A stretch of 64,000 bases of DNA from JBAZOY01 sp041648505 (GCA_041648505.1 JBAZOY010000004.1:21159-85158), one strand, 5' to 3'; positions 24,999 through 33,327 are shown, counted from the first letter of the stretch. Notes: generated by a model not told the origin, from the sequence alone. Made by a program: numbers and translations.

Positions 24999-25572
24999 GA
25001 CGATATTTTGCGGATTCGGGGGACAGGGAGTGTTAATGATGGGGTATAGTCTTACCCAGGGCGGAATGATGGCTGGTTATCATGTTACCTACCTCCCGTC
25101 CTATGGAGCAGAGGTCAGGGGTGGAACAGCCAATTGTACCGTAGTCGTAGCAGATGAAGAAATTGCTTCCCCTATCGCCTCGGAGCCAAATTATCTTGTG
25201 GTCATGAATACCCCTTCGTTATATACGTTTCAGAACAGACTTGCCTCCGGCGGCAGTCTTTTTTTAAATTCTTCAATCATCGAGGCCCGTCCAAGCAGAA
25301 AAGATATTCACGTCTATGAGATTCCCTGTATTGAAGTTGCGGAAAAACTGGGCAATCAAAGGGCAGCAAATATCGTCATGATGGGTGCATTTATTAGGAA
25401 GACCTCTTTCGTATCGCCTGAAGCCTACCTGAAAGGCCTGGAAATAATCATGGGAAGTAAGAAGAAAGCGATACTTGATGCCAACCGGGTGGCCTTCGCT
25501 GCCGGTTCCGAATTCTTTCCTATTGCCCATAATAAAGGTAAAGCGGTCAGAAAAAAGACATCAACAAAATAG
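24988..25572 (+). CDS. korC: 2-oxoacid:ferredoxin oxidoreductase, gamma subunit
   Basis: 194 residues. The family start is TIFCGFGGQGVLMMGYSLTQ, and SYGAEVRGGTANCTVVVAD follows as the CoA-binding-side motif of gamma subunits. Later IPCIEVAEKLGNQRAANIVMMGA marks the dimer contact. Translated with overlap from korB. The lysine-rich end (KAVRKKTSTK) is unconserved. Last gene of the four-subunit complex; an ACT-domain gene follows after about 110 bases. Confidence 0.93.
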   Translation: MMVKTIFCGFGGQGVLMMGYSLTQGGMMAGYHVTYLPSYGAEVRGGTANCTVVVADEEIASPIASEPNYLVVMNTPSLYTFQNRLASGGSLFLNSSIIEARPSRKDIHVYEIPCIEVAEKLGNQRAANIVMMGAFIRKTSFVSPEAYLKGLEIIMGSKKKAILDANRVAFAAGSEFFPIAHNKGKAVRKKTSTK

Positions 25573-25680
25573 ATTATTATAAGGCAAATATTTAATAGTT
25601 CCCCGTCTATCTTCCACCGACGGGGAGTTGAAAACACGGTTAAGTAATAACGGCGACAGGTTACAAGGAGTCTACGTAAA

Positions 25681-26109
25681 ATGGCAGTCAAACAAATCTC
25701 AGTGCTACTGGGTAATGTTCCCGGAACTTTATCGGCGCTGGCAAACATATTGGATAGCGAGGATATTAATCCCAAGGCCGTTCTTTCCGCCAGTACAGCT
25801 GAAAACAGCATGGTAAGGCTTGTGGTAAGCGATCCGGAAAGGGCCGCCGCAGTCCTCGAAAGTTTCAATTTCAATTACGAAATGACACCTGTACTGGCCG
25901 CAGAGGTCCCCCTTCACCCTGGTGGTATGAATGCAATTTTGAAACATCTTGCCGAGGCAGAGATTAACATCCACTATCTTTATACAACGATCAACAGAAT
26001 AGGAAGAGAGACAATCGTGATACTGGGAGTCGACAAGATCGAAGAGGCCAGGGAAGTTTTACAGCAGAACTGGATCCATCTCATTGACGAGGAAATATAC
26101 TCCATTTAA
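25681..26109 (+). CDS. tandem ACT-domain protein
   Basis: 142 residues with two ACT-like halves. The first is KQISVLLGNVPGTLSALANILDSE (read as two blocks), and the second starts at HPGGMNAILKHLAEAEINIHYLY. It is similar to small ACT-domain proteins commonly placed beside korABCD and iorAB (phenylacetyl-CoA ligase regions) in anaerobes. It probably binds an amino acid or 2-oxoacid ligand and regulates the neighbouring oxidoreductase, but no catalytic domain is attached. Ligand and target unknown. A weak AAGGAG-like site (ACAAGGAG) precedes the ATG. Confidence 0.8.
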   Translation: MAVKQISVLLGNVPGTLSALANILDSEDINPKAVLSASTAENSMVRLVVSDPERAAAVLESFNFNYEMTPVLAAEVPLHPGGMNAILKHLAEAEINIHYLYTTINRIGRETIVILGVDKIEEAREVLQQNWIHLIDEEIYSI

Positions 26110-26209
26110 CCCATTGCTCATAAGTAGCCCGATACCAATCACACCAACTTTTACCGTTCATTCCTACGGACAAAAGGGAAATACAGAGATTTAGATTTTT
26201 CTGACGCTT

Positions 26210-26692
26210 ATGCTGACACAAAAGGAAAAGCAAATCGCCTCCCTGATCCAGGGAGATATATCCCTCACTAATCGTCCTTTTAAGCGTATCGCAGAGCAGA
26301 CAGGAAGCGAAGAGCAAGAGGTCCTTAAAATCATTGGAAATATGATAAAAAAGGGGCTGATTCGAAAGTTTGGCGCTATTGTGCGTCACCAAAAGGCGGG
26401 CTTTAACCAAAATGCCATGCTGCTTTGGGCAGTTCCTTCATCGAAAATTGAAACGGTAGGAAATATTTTAGCCTCTTTTCCGGAAATTACTCACTGCTAC
26501 CAGAGAACACCTGCCTTTTCAGAAAAATACAACATTTTCACCATGATACACCTGCGGGATAACAAAGAAGACCCCCAAAACAATGAATATAATCTACTGA
26601 TCCGTAAATTGTCATCAGCAACGGGTATAGAAGACTACCTTGTTCTCATTAGTGAAGAAGAGTTTAAAAAAAGCAGCATGGAATATTTTTAA
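26210..26692 (+). CDS. siroheme decarboxylase-like protein (AhbA/B family, Lrp-type fold)
   Basis: 160 residues with an N-terminal winged helix (KRIAEQTGSEEQEVLKIIG) and an AsnC-like ferredoxin fold. RKFGAIVRHQKAGFNQNAML and YNIFTMIHLRD are the diagnostic motifs of the NirDLGH/AhbAB siroheme decarboxylases, where the RxxGAxxxH histidine and the second HxR motif contact substrate. In Desulfobacterota these convert siroheme to didecarboxysiroheme on the alternative haem pathway. The second family HGR histidine reads MIHLRD here. It is coupled to hemL by a 1-base overlap (TAATG), which supports tetrapyrrole work. A and B subunits cannot be told apart. Confidence 0.8.
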   Translation: MLTQKEKQIASLIQGDISLTNRPFKRIAEQTGSEEQEVLKIIGNMIKKGLIRKFGAIVRHQKAGFNQNAMLLWAVPSSKIETVGNILASFPEITHCYQRTPAFSEKYNIFTMIHLRDNKEDPQNNEYNLLIRKLSSATGIEDYLVLISEEEFKKSSMEYF

Positions 26693-27981
26693 TGAAGCTG
26701 GAACATTCATCCCAAGAACTGTTTGAAGAGGCAAAAAAATACATACCGGGAGGCGTCAACAGTCCTGTAAGGGCCTTTGGGGCCGTAGATTCAACTCCCC
26801 TCTTTATCCAAAAGGCCGGTGGTGCAAAAATTTACGATGTGGACGGGAGGGAGTATATTGATTATATCCTATCCTGGGGGCCAATGATTCTCGGCCACTG
26901 CCACCCTGATGTTATCGAGGCTATTAATCAGGCTGCAAAAAGGGGGACAAGTTACGGGGCACCGACGGAACTCGAGGTTGAAATGGCCAAAATAATCGTT
27001 GATGCCTTTCCCTCTGTGGAAATGGTAAGAATGGTGAGTTCCGGGACAGAGGCAACAATGAGCGCCATCAGGTTAGCCCGTGGATATACCGGCAGAGAAA
27101 AGATCATCAAATTCGAGGGGTGCTACCACGGCCATGCCGATTCTCTACTGGCCAAGGCCGGTTCCGGTGTAGCAACACTCGGCATTCCAGGTAGTCCGGG
27201 TGTGCCCCGAAGACTTGCCGAATTGACCATTACCCTCCCCTTCAATGACACAGGGACCTTTCGAGCCGCTGTCGAACAATATGGCGATGATCTGGCCTGT
27301 GTTATCGTAGAACCGGTAGCGGGAAACATGGGAGTTATTCCTCCCATGCCAGGATTTCTTGAAACACTGAGAGAAATCACCAGTCAGCATAATGTCCTCC
27401 TTATCTTTGATGAAGTCATCACCGGTTTTAGACTGATTTATGGCGGCTTTCAGAATATTGCCGATATTAAACCCGACCTGACCTGCCTGGGGAAGATTAT
27501 TGGAGGAGGGCTTCCCGTAGGTGCCCTAGGGGGGAAAAAAGATATTATGGAAAAGCTGGCACCTTCCGGTCCTGTTTATCAGGCGGGAACCCTCTCCGGC
27601 AATCCCGTGGCCATTTCAGCCGGTATTGCCACCCTGAAGATACTCCGGGAAAACGCCTTTGGTTATAATGAAATCAACCGGAAAACATCTTTTCTCTGCG
27701 AGGAGATGAAAAAGATGTTTACTAAAAAAGATATACCCGTTTGTATCAATCGGATTGGTTCTATGTTTACTATTTTTTTCACCCCTCATACAGTATTTGA
27801 CTTCAGTTCAGCAACGAGAAGTGATACGAAGCGTTTTGGAAACTTTTTCCGAGGAATGTTAGCTAATCAAATCTACCTGCCACCTTCACAGTTTGAAACA
27901 TCTTTTGTCTCCTTTGCACATACGGATGAGGACATTGAAAAAACCATTCTTTCCTGCGAAAAAACGCTAAATCGGATTTAA
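26692..27981 (+). CDS. hemL: glutamate-1-semialdehyde 2,1-aminomutase
   Basis: PLP enzyme of 429 residues that makes 5-aminolevulinate. The N-terminal block is AKKYIPGGVNSPVRAF. SSGTEATMSAIRLARGYTGR is split here as SSGTEATMSAIRLARG. The motif FDEVITGFR precedes the Schiff-base lysine region CLGKIIGGGLPVGALGG, and AGTLSGNPVAISAG closes the cofactor site. Its ATG overlaps the stop of the siroheme decarboxylase-like gene. No regulatory feature is visible. Confidence 0.97.
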   Translation: MKLEHSSQELFEEAKKYIPGGVNSPVRAFGAVDSTPLFIQKAGGAKIYDVDGREYIDYILSWGPMILGHCHPDVIEAINQAAKRGTSYGAPTELEVEMAKIIVDAFPSVEMVRMVSSGTEATMSAIRLARGYTGREKIIKFEGCYHGHADSLLAKAGSGVATLGIPGSPGVPRRLAELTITLPFNDTGTFRAAVEQYGDDLACVIVEPVAGNMGVIPPMPGFLETLREITSQHNVLLIFDEVITGFRLIYGGFQNIADIKPDLTCLGKIIGGGLPVGALGGKKDIMEKLAPSGPVYQAGTLSGNPVAISAGIATLKILRENAFGYNEINRKTSFLCEEMKKMFTKKDIPVCINRIGSMFTIFFTPHTVFDFSSATRSDTKRFGNFFRGMLANQIYLPPSQFETSFVSFAHTDEDIEKTILSCEKTLNRI

Positions 27982-28143
27982 TGAGGAACAATAAAAGGAT
28001 GGAAAGAAAAGGGACTTCGATAACAGTTTCGATACCACTTCCTGTTGTTACTACCCAGGTATTACTTTTTTCGACCGTATCGAACTGTAAAAACTGAGAA
28101 AGACAAAAAGGACCGCGGTTACTGGCATAACAGGAGTAAAATT

Positions 28144-28518
28144 TTGTTAAATATAGCAAGAAAACAATTGAGTTCGATACAAAGAAAAACGGTTTTTATT
28201 ATATTTTTTCTGCTTCTGATAAGTTTATTTTATAGATCAATAGAGATATCGGCAGGGATAGTTATGGGGGGTATTCTATCACTCGTAAACCTGAAAGTAT
28301 TGGGCAGAATAATAGAAAACGTTTTCCACCAGGGAAGCCCGTCCAAAGGATTGATAGTGTGGCAATACGTGATAAAGCTTATTTTGTTTTTCGGAATAAT
28401 TTATATCATAATAACTTACCATTTAGTGGATATTGTTGCTTTTATTGTTGGATTCTCGGCTTTTATGCTTGCCCTGCTCTTAGAGGGCATTTTCCCCCCG
28501 AGAGAAACAACCGAATGA
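28144..28518 (+). CDS. atpI: ATP synthase subunit I (AtpI/AtpR-like)
   Basis: 124 residues if started at TTG 28144, which has AGGAG seven bases upstream. An in-frame ATG at 28045 would add a basic 33-residue leader with no ribosome site. Four hydrophobic segments are visible (about 17-33, 39-56, 78-95, 99-115), including ISAGIVMGGILSLVNLKVLGR, shown here as its core GIVMGGILSLVNLKVLG, typical of the ATP-synt_I family that helps assemble the c-ring. It is the first gene of the F0 block. Confidence 0.75.
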   Translation: MLNIARKQLSSIQRKTVFIIFFLLLISLFYRSIEISAGIVMGGILSLVNLKVLGRIIENVFHQGSPSKGLIVWQYVIKLILFFGIIYIIITYHLVDIVAFIVGFSAFMLALLLEGIFPPRETTE

Positions 28519-28617
28519 CATGTAATAGGGACAGAAATCGGAAAGAAAAAGAGCTGCTTGCTGACTGTCGGCCGACGAGATGACTTCTGATTCCTGGAAA
28601 CTGTTGTATTAATATTT

Positions 28618-28848
28618 ATTCAGGTTAAAGAAATCGCTTATTATAAACTAAAACAATTAGGGGTCTTACTTACTTTAGCCATAGAAATGGGTGCCTCAAT
28701 GGTAGGGGGTGTGGTTGCAGGGTACTACTTGGATAAAGCCTTTAATACTTTTCCCTGGTTGTCGGGAATATTTTTTTTCTCCGGTCTGGCGATGGGGGTA
28801 AAAACAGCAATTTTCATAGTAAAAAGATCCAAAAAACTTTTCCAGTAA
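28618..28848 (+). CDS. AtpZ-like F0F1 assembly protein, start codon unclear
   Basis: The frame open from 28591 to TAA 28846-28848 encodes two membrane helices: LGVLLTLAIEMGASMVGGVV AGYYLD (in two blocks) and a second with FFFSGLAMGVKTAIFIVKR. The motif GxxxGxxLD(K)xF...P is the signature of AtpZ/DUF4-type small proteins upstream of atpB. No ATG, GTG or TTG lies in frame before the first helix; CTG 28594, ATA 28612 or ATT 28618 are the only near-start codons. ATG 28690 would cut the first helix. Start is therefore provisional. It occupies most of the 444-base gap between atpI and atpB. Confidence 0.6.
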   Translation: MQVKEIAYYKLKQLGVLLTLAIEMGASMVGGVVAGYYLDKAFNTFPWLSGIFFFSGLAMGVKTAIFIVKRSKKLFQ

Positions 28849-28862
28849 AACACAAAATATCC

Positions 28863-28891
28863 TTGACAACCAGTACCGTCTATGGTAGAGA
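28863..28891 (+). promoter_or_regulatory. putative promoter upstream of atpB
   Basis: TTGACA, 17 bases, TAGAGA. The -35 is perfect and the -10 weak; it lies 72 bases before the atpB ATG. The -10 sequence is the same as at the proposed kor promoter. Confidence 0.35.
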
Positions 28892-28962
28892 CCGCTATCC
28901 TTTGTAGTGATGGTGTGGAACAGATACTAAAGGACCAGTAAGCTGATTTTGGAGAAGTAGTC

Positions 28963-29661
28963 ATGGAACATGGTTTTATGTGGTTTTCGTTGATTCCCTT
29001 TGTTTCTCATTCTGTTGAAAAGCAACTGATCGTAACAACTATTTTTGTGGGAATTGTACTTTTTTTCATATGCAGGAAGGTCTTTAAAGCTATCCAAAAT
29101 TCACCCAATCCTCTAATTCCGAAAGAAAATATAACTTTTCAGAATTTTTTTGAACTGGTAGTTCAGGCTGCCTTGGGCATAATGAAAGAAATAATTGGGC
29201 CTACGGCAGAAAGCTATTTCCCTTTAATAGGAAGTCTGTTTGTTTTCATACTCTTTTCTAATCTTCTGGGGGTAATTCCCGGCTTTCTACCCCCTACAAG
29301 CAATATCTATACAAATGCCGCTTGTGCAATAATCGTTTTTTTATACTATAACTATCAAGGATTTAAAGTACACGGGATCGGTTACTTAAAACAATTTGCC
29401 GGTCCGCTGATCTATATAGCACCGTTAATGTTTGTTATTGAACTGTTGAGTCACCTTTTCCGTCCTTTTTCCTTAGCTGTGCGTCTTTTTGGAAATATAT
29501 TCGGCGATCATACTGTTTTAGCAATATTTTCAGGTTTAGTCCCTCTGGTTGTGCCTGTTATATTCCTGGTTTTAGGTTTAGCTGTTGCTTTGATTCAGGC
29601 CTTTATTTTTGCCGCTCTTTCAACAGTTTACATAGGTTTAGCTGTCTCTCATGAACACTAA
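28963..29661 (+). CDS. atpB: ATP synthase F0 subunit a
   Basis: 232 residues, five to six membrane helices. The key helix region reads SHLFRPFSLAVRLFGNIFGDH, quoted here as RPFSLAVRLFGNIFGDH; it contains the essential stator arginine (LxxRLxxN). The later helix has QAFIFAALSTVYIGLA with the conserved glutamine. It forms the two half-channels next to the c-ring. GGAG precedes the ATG by eight bases. Located in the F0 gene block. Confidence 0.96.
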   Translation: MEHGFMWFSLIPFVSHSVEKQLIVTTIFVGIVLFFICRKVFKAIQNSPNPLIPKENITFQNFFELVVQAALGIMKEIIGPTAESYFPLIGSLFVFILFSNLLGVIPGFLPPTSNIYTNAACAIIVFLYYNYQGFKVHGIGYLKQFAGPLIYIAPLMFVIELLSHLFRPFSLAVRLFGNIFGDHTVLAIFSGLVPLVVPVIFLVLGLAVALIQAFIFAALSTVYIGLAVSHEH

Positions 29662-29692
29662 TATAAAAAACTGAAAGGAGGTTTTTGAGGTC

Positions 29693-30019
29693 ATGGGTAA
29701 ATGGAAAATAGTAGTAATGTTTATCGGGGTTTTAGTCCTGACATTGTTTTCGACGAGTAGTTTTGCTGCTGAAGAAGCGCAGGCCACTACAATGGGTATG
29801 GGTTTGGTAGGTCTTGGTGCCGGTTTGGCCATTGGTTTGGCTGCATTCGGCGGAGGGCTTGGTCAAGGTAGAGCTGCAGGTTCTGCATTGGAAGGAATAG
29901 CCAGGAATCCAGGAGCTGCAGATAAGATGTTTGTTCCTCTTATCTTAGGGCTGGCTTTGATTGAATCATTGGTTCTGTACGCTTTCGTTATCGCCTTCTT
30001 TCTTCAGGGAAAAGTATAA
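29693..30019 (+). CDS. atpE: ATP synthase F0 subunit c with N-terminal signal-like extension
   Basis: 108 residues, longer than the usual 75-90 because of a leader of about 26 residues with a signal-peptide shape (VLTLFSTSSFAAEE). Helix 1 is GLGAGLAIGLAAFGGGLGQG, the polar loop is GIARNP, and helix 2 is LGLALIESLVLYAFVIAFF with the ion-binding glutamate. GQG in helix 1 plus Glu-Ser and a later Tyr resembles Na+-type rings, but the residue after Ser is Leu. A strong GAAAGGAGG site precedes the ATG. Confidence 0.94.
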   Translation: MGKWKIVVMFIGVLVLTLFSTSSFAAEEAQATTMGMGLVGLGAGLAIGLAAFGGGLGQGRAAGSALEGIARNPGAADKMFVPLILGLALIESLVLYAFVIAFFLQGKV

Positions 30020-30022
30020 AAA

Positions 30023-30454
30023 ATGCTTCCAACAATAAACATCTATTTGCTTATCGTTCAAGGAGTTCTTTTCCTTATTGTCCTGTGGTTTTTAAAGAAA
30101 AATCTTTTTAAACCTATACTAAATATCCTGCATGAAAGGGACGAGAGGACGGAAGGATTTTTGCGTAAATCCGGGGAAATAGAAGAAAAAGCGAATAAAA
30201 CTTTTGCCCATTATACGGAAAAACTGCGCCAGGCCAGAAGGGAAACTCTGGATATAAAAAAGAGATACTCTGGAGAAGGCTTAGAAACAAGAGAGAGTAT
30301 CATGGGCAAAGCAAGGCAGGAAGCTAACGTTTTTCTTGGAGAGATAAAAGTAAAAATCTCAGAGGAAACTGAAGCAAGCCGGAAAGATCTCTATCGGCAG
30401 ATAGGGGACTTGGGGCAGGCAATAGCCGAAAAGGTCTTGGGAAGAAGCATATAG
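30023..30454 (+). CDS. atpF': ATP synthase F0 subunit b'
   Basis: 143 residues: one N-terminal helix (about 5-24, IYLLIVQGVLFLIVLWFLKK) with the KPILNILHERDERTEGFLRK hinge, then a long charged helix. This is the shape of a peripheral-stalk b subunit. A second b gene follows after two bases, so the complex has the heterodimeric b/b' stalk seen in many Desulfobacterota. No clear Shine-Dalgarno site; coupling to atpE is likely (three-base spacing). Confidence 0.85.
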   Translation: MLPTINIYLLIVQGVLFLIVLWFLKKNLFKPILNILHERDERTEGFLRKSGEIEEKANKTFAHYTEKLRQARRETLDIKKRYSGEGLETRESIMGKARQEANVFLGEIKVKISEETEASRKDLYRQIGDLGQAIAEKVLGRSI

Positions 30455-30456
30455 AT

Positions 30457-31032
30457 ATGAAAATTATCTTCTACACAATAGTAACAGTTTTGCTAGCCGT
30501 AACAAAGGTATATGCGAGTGCGTCTGAGGAAGGGCATGGAGGAGGTCCATCTTCACTGACATTTGTTTTTCAAGTGATTAACTTTCTTCTCCTTCTTTTT
30601 GTGCTGTATAAATTTGCCCTTCCCAAAGCGAAAACTTTTTTCGCCGAGCGAAGCCAGAAGATCATCCTTTCTTTAAATGAAGCTGAAGAAGCTAAAACCT
30701 TAGCTGAGAAAAAGTTAAAGGAATATGAAGAAACGTTAAGCGCCTTGGATAAAGAGGTTGAAGAGATTCGGAATTTGGCTCAACGGGAAGGACAAGCTGA
30801 AAAAGAAAAGATCATTGCCGAAGCTGAAAAAGAAAAAGAAGCACTAGAAAAACAGGCAAAAGCTATGGCAGAACAGGAAATAAGAAAGGCGAAGCAAGAG
30901 CTGCGAAAAGAAGTAGCCAGACTCTCCTCGGATAAAGCTGAAGAGATAATTAAGGATTCGATCAATAAAAGCGATCAAGAGAGCCTTATAGTTGCTTACA
31001 CCAAAGAGATAACATCTCCTCCTCCATCATAA
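30457..31032 (+). CDS. atpF: ATP synthase F0 subunit b
   Basis: 191 residues. It starts with a cleavable-looking leader (about 1-22, ending VYASASEEG). One membrane helix follows (VINFLLLLFVLYKFALPKAK), then a long Lys/Glu-rich helix (AEKEKEALEKQAKAMAEQEI) for the stator. Two-helix, signal-bearing b subunits occur in Geobacter-type operons. It is the last gene of the F0 block. No F1 genes (atpH, A, G, D, C) follow: the next gene is convergent. Confidence 0.88.
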   Translation: MKIIFYTIVTVLLAVTKVYASASEEGHGGGPSSLTFVFQVINFLLLLFVLYKFALPKAKTFFAERSQKIILSLNEAEEAKTLAEKKLKEYEETLSALDKEVEEIRNLAQREGQAEKEKIIAEAEKEKEALEKQAKAMAEQEIRKAKQELRKEVARLSSDKAEEIIKDSINKSDQESLIVAYTKEITSPPPS

Positions 31033-31060
31033 CATCGTAATTAAGACGATGTGAGATAAG
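31032..31060 (+). terminator. hairpin after atpF
   Basis: ACATCGT, seven-base loop, ACGATGT, then a T-rich tract further on, between the convergent ends of atpF and nfnB. The stem is short and the T-run is not immediate, so it may act weakly in both directions. Confidence 0.35.
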
Positions 31061-31082
31061 ACAGTTTGTTTTCTTTTCTATC

Positions 31083-32510
31083 CTATCTGGAAGAAAGGTA
31101 TTCGTGAATAGAGCGGGCTGCCTTTTTTCCAGCACCCATGGCAAGAATTACCGTAGCTGATCCAGTTACGATATCGCCTCCTGCATAGATACCATCTCTG
31201 GTTGTTTTTCCACTTTCATCTATTGTGATAATATAACCCCGGCGGTTCGTTTCCAAGCCCAGGGTTGTCGTCGGTATGATGGGATTTGCCATTGTCCCAA
31301 CTGCCACCACAACAGTATCGACATCAACCACATACTCTGAACCATCGATAGGAAACGGTCGTCGCCTTCCTGATTCATCCGGTTCACCCAGTTCCATCTT
31401 TAGGCACTTTATGCCCTTCACCCACCCATTTTCATCACCAATGTATTCCACAGGATTTGTGAGAAACTTGAACTGTACACCTTCTTCCTTAGCGTGATGG
31501 ACTTCCTCTGCTCTGGCAGGCATCTCTACATCTGTGCGGCGGTATATTATATAGGCATTCTCTGCGCCTAAGCGAAGAGCTGTCCTTACTGAATCCATGG
31601 CCACATTGCCGCCTCCGATAACGGCACAATTTTTGCCGTGTACAATGGGAGTATCGTATTCCGGAAAAAGGTATGCCTTCATCAGATTGGATCGTGTCAG
31701 GTACTCATTAGCCGAATAGATACCACTGAGATTTTCTCCCGGTATATTCATAAATACCGGAGCACCCGAACCCACAGCAAGATAAACGGCAGCAAAACCA
31801 TCTGCAAATAGTTCATCCACTGTCCTGAGCCTTCCTATAACAGCATTAGTTTCGATCTTTACCCCCATTTTTCTCAGGTAATCGACCTCGCCTTCCACGA
31901 TCTTCTTCGGCAGACGAAACTCAGGAATCCCATACACGAGGACACCTCCTGCCTTGTGAAGGGCCTCAAAGATCGTCACTTCATATCCCAATTTCACGAG
32001 ATCACCGGCAATCGTCAGCCCTGAAGGACCTGCTCCAACAACAGCAACTCTTTTACCCTTCGGTGCGGCTACTTCCGGAATAGAAAGCTCCCCCTTCTCC
32101 CGTTCATAGTCGGCAGCAAAACGCTCCAGTCGCCCTATGGCTACCGGTTCCCATTTTTTTCCCAAGACACAAACTTTTTCACATTGATCCTCCTGGGGAC
32201 AGACACGGCCACAGACAGCGGGAAGGGAGTTTGTTTCCTTTATCGTACGACCAGCCTCGACAAACTTTCCCTCGGCGATAAGCCGGATAAAGGCAGGAAT
32301 ATTAACCTCCACAGGACATCCTTCGATACAGCCGGGTTCCTTGCACTGGATGCACCGCTTTGCCTCGGTCATCGCTATCTCTTCCGTATAACCGAACGGA
32401 ACCTCCTCAAAGTTGTGGACCCGTACCTTCGGGTCCTGCTCCGGCATCTTCTGCCGGTAAACTTTAACTCTCTTTTCCTTAACTTTCTTTTCTTCAGTTC
32501 CCATGTTCAC
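31083..32510 (-). CDS. nfnB: NADP-binding subunit of ferredoxin:NADP transhydrogenase (NfnB/GltA-like)
   Basis: 475 residues. The N-terminus carries cysteines for two [4Fe-4S] clusters (CIQCKEPGCIEGCPVEV and VCGRVCPQEDQCEKVCV). The FAD Rossmann motif VAVVGAGPSGLTIAGDLV and an NADP domain with GGGNVAMDSVRTALRLG follow. The pair of arginines in IIYRRTDVEMPA is the NADP phosphate site. With NfnA it forms the electron-bifurcating NADH-dependent reduced ferredoxin:NADP+ oxidoreductase. It starts at GTG 32510 or ATG 32504, inside the end of nfnA (17-base overlap). A glutamate synthase small subunit is the alternative, but the NfnA partner argues against it. Confidence 0.88.
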   Translation of the reverse strand: MNMGTEEKKVKEKRVKVYRQKMPEQDPKVRVHNFEEVPFGYTEEIAMTEAKRCIQCKEPGCIEGCPVEVNIPAFIRLIAEGKFVEAGRTIKETNSLPAVCGRVCPQEDQCEKVCVLGKKWEPVAIGRLERFAADYEREKGELSIPEVAAPKGKRVAVVGAGPSGLTIAGDLVKLGYEVTIFEALHKAGGVLVYGIPEFRLPKKIVEGEVDYLRKMGVKIETNAVIGRLRTVDELFADGFAAVYLAVGSGAPVFMNIPGENLSGIYSANEYLTRSNLMKAYLFPEYDTPIVHGKNCAVIGGGNVAMDSVRTALRLGAENAYIIYRRTDVEMPARAEEVHHAKEEGVQFKFLTNPVEYIGDENGWVKGIKCLKMELGEPDESGRRRPFPIDGSEYVVDVDTVVVAVGTMANPIIPTTTLGLETNRRGYIITIDESGKTTRDGIYAGGDIVTGSATVILAMGAGKKAARSIHEYLSSR

Positions 32511-33327
32511 ACCTGTATTTTTCCATGGACTCTTTTTCCTGAGTCGAGTACATCCTGAGGCGGCTCATCAAGAGATCAAAGTCAACATCATGACCATCAA
32601 ATTCGGGACCGTCCACACAAGCAAATTTCGTTTGACCACCTACCGATACCCTGCAGGCACCGCACATCCCGGTAGCATCAACCATGATTGGGTTCAGTGA
32701 AACAATAGTCTTTATACCATACGGTCTGGTTACACCGCATATCACCCGCATCATTGGTACCGGTCCGATGGCAAATACCCGATCAATTCGCTCTTTTGCA
32801 TCTATCAAATCTTGTAAAACTGCGCTGACAAAACCATGAAAACCGTAGCTCCCATCATCCGTGGCCACCAGGAGTTTATTGCTCGCATTTTTCATCTCTT
32901 CTTCCAGGATCAGAAGTTCTTTTGTTCTTGCGCCAATAATGGACGTTACTTTATTGCCCGACCTTTTTAGAGCCACCGCGATGGGATAGATGACACCCAC
33001 ACCGACGCCGCCGCCAATACAGACCACATGACCGAAATTTTCGATCTCCGTCGGGTTGCCAAGGGGACCTTGAATGTCGGCTATATAATCACCTGCCTCC
33101 AGTGCAGCAAGAGCGGCCGTTGTCTTACCCACAACCTGAAAAACAATGGTGATTGCCCCCCTTCCTGTGTCAGAATCCACAATAGTCAGAGGAATCCTTT
33201 CCCCTTTTTCGTCAATTCTTAGAACAATAAACTGACCTGCCATTCTTTTTTCTGCTATGGCAGTGGCTTCAATGACCATCTTTACCACGCCTTCCGATAG
33301 ATCAATCCTTTCTACAATCCTGTTCAC
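32494..33327 (-). CDS. nfnA: FAD/[2Fe-2S] NAD-binding subunit of transhydrogenase (NfnA)
   Basis: 277 residues of the ferredoxin-NAD(P) reductase fold. The FAD motif region is MAGQFIVLRIDEKGERIPLT, followed by the NAD site GGGVGVGVIYPIA. The C-terminal [2Fe-2S] cysteines are in MCGACRVSVGGQTKFACVDG, and GPEFDGHDVDF ends the cluster. It forms the small subunit of Nfn, which oxidises NADH and ferredoxin to reduce NADP+. Translated with nfnB as a two-gene operon; a 213-base gap upstream to flxA should hold the promoter. Homologous to SudB and dihydroorotate dehydrogenase electron-transfer subunits. Confidence 0.88.
   Translation of the reverse strand: MNRIVERIDLSEGVVKMVIEATAIAEKRMAGQFIVLRIDEKGERIPLTIVDSDTGRGAITIVFQVVGKTTAALAALEAGDYIADIQGPLGNPTEIENFGHVVCIGGGVGVGVIYPIAVALKRSGNKVTSIIGARTKELLILEEEMKNASNKLLVATDDGSYGFHGFVSAVLQDLIDAKERIDRVFAIGPVPMMRVICGVTRPYGIKTIVSLNPIMVDATGMCGACRVSVGGQTKFACVDGPEFDGHDVDFDLLMSRLRMYSTQEKESMEKYRCEHGN

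Noticed and set aside
28045..28143. Upstream extension of atpI from ATG 28045
   Set aside because: Adds 33 basic residues with no ribosome site; TTG 28144 has AGGAG at seven bases and starts at the right place for the family.
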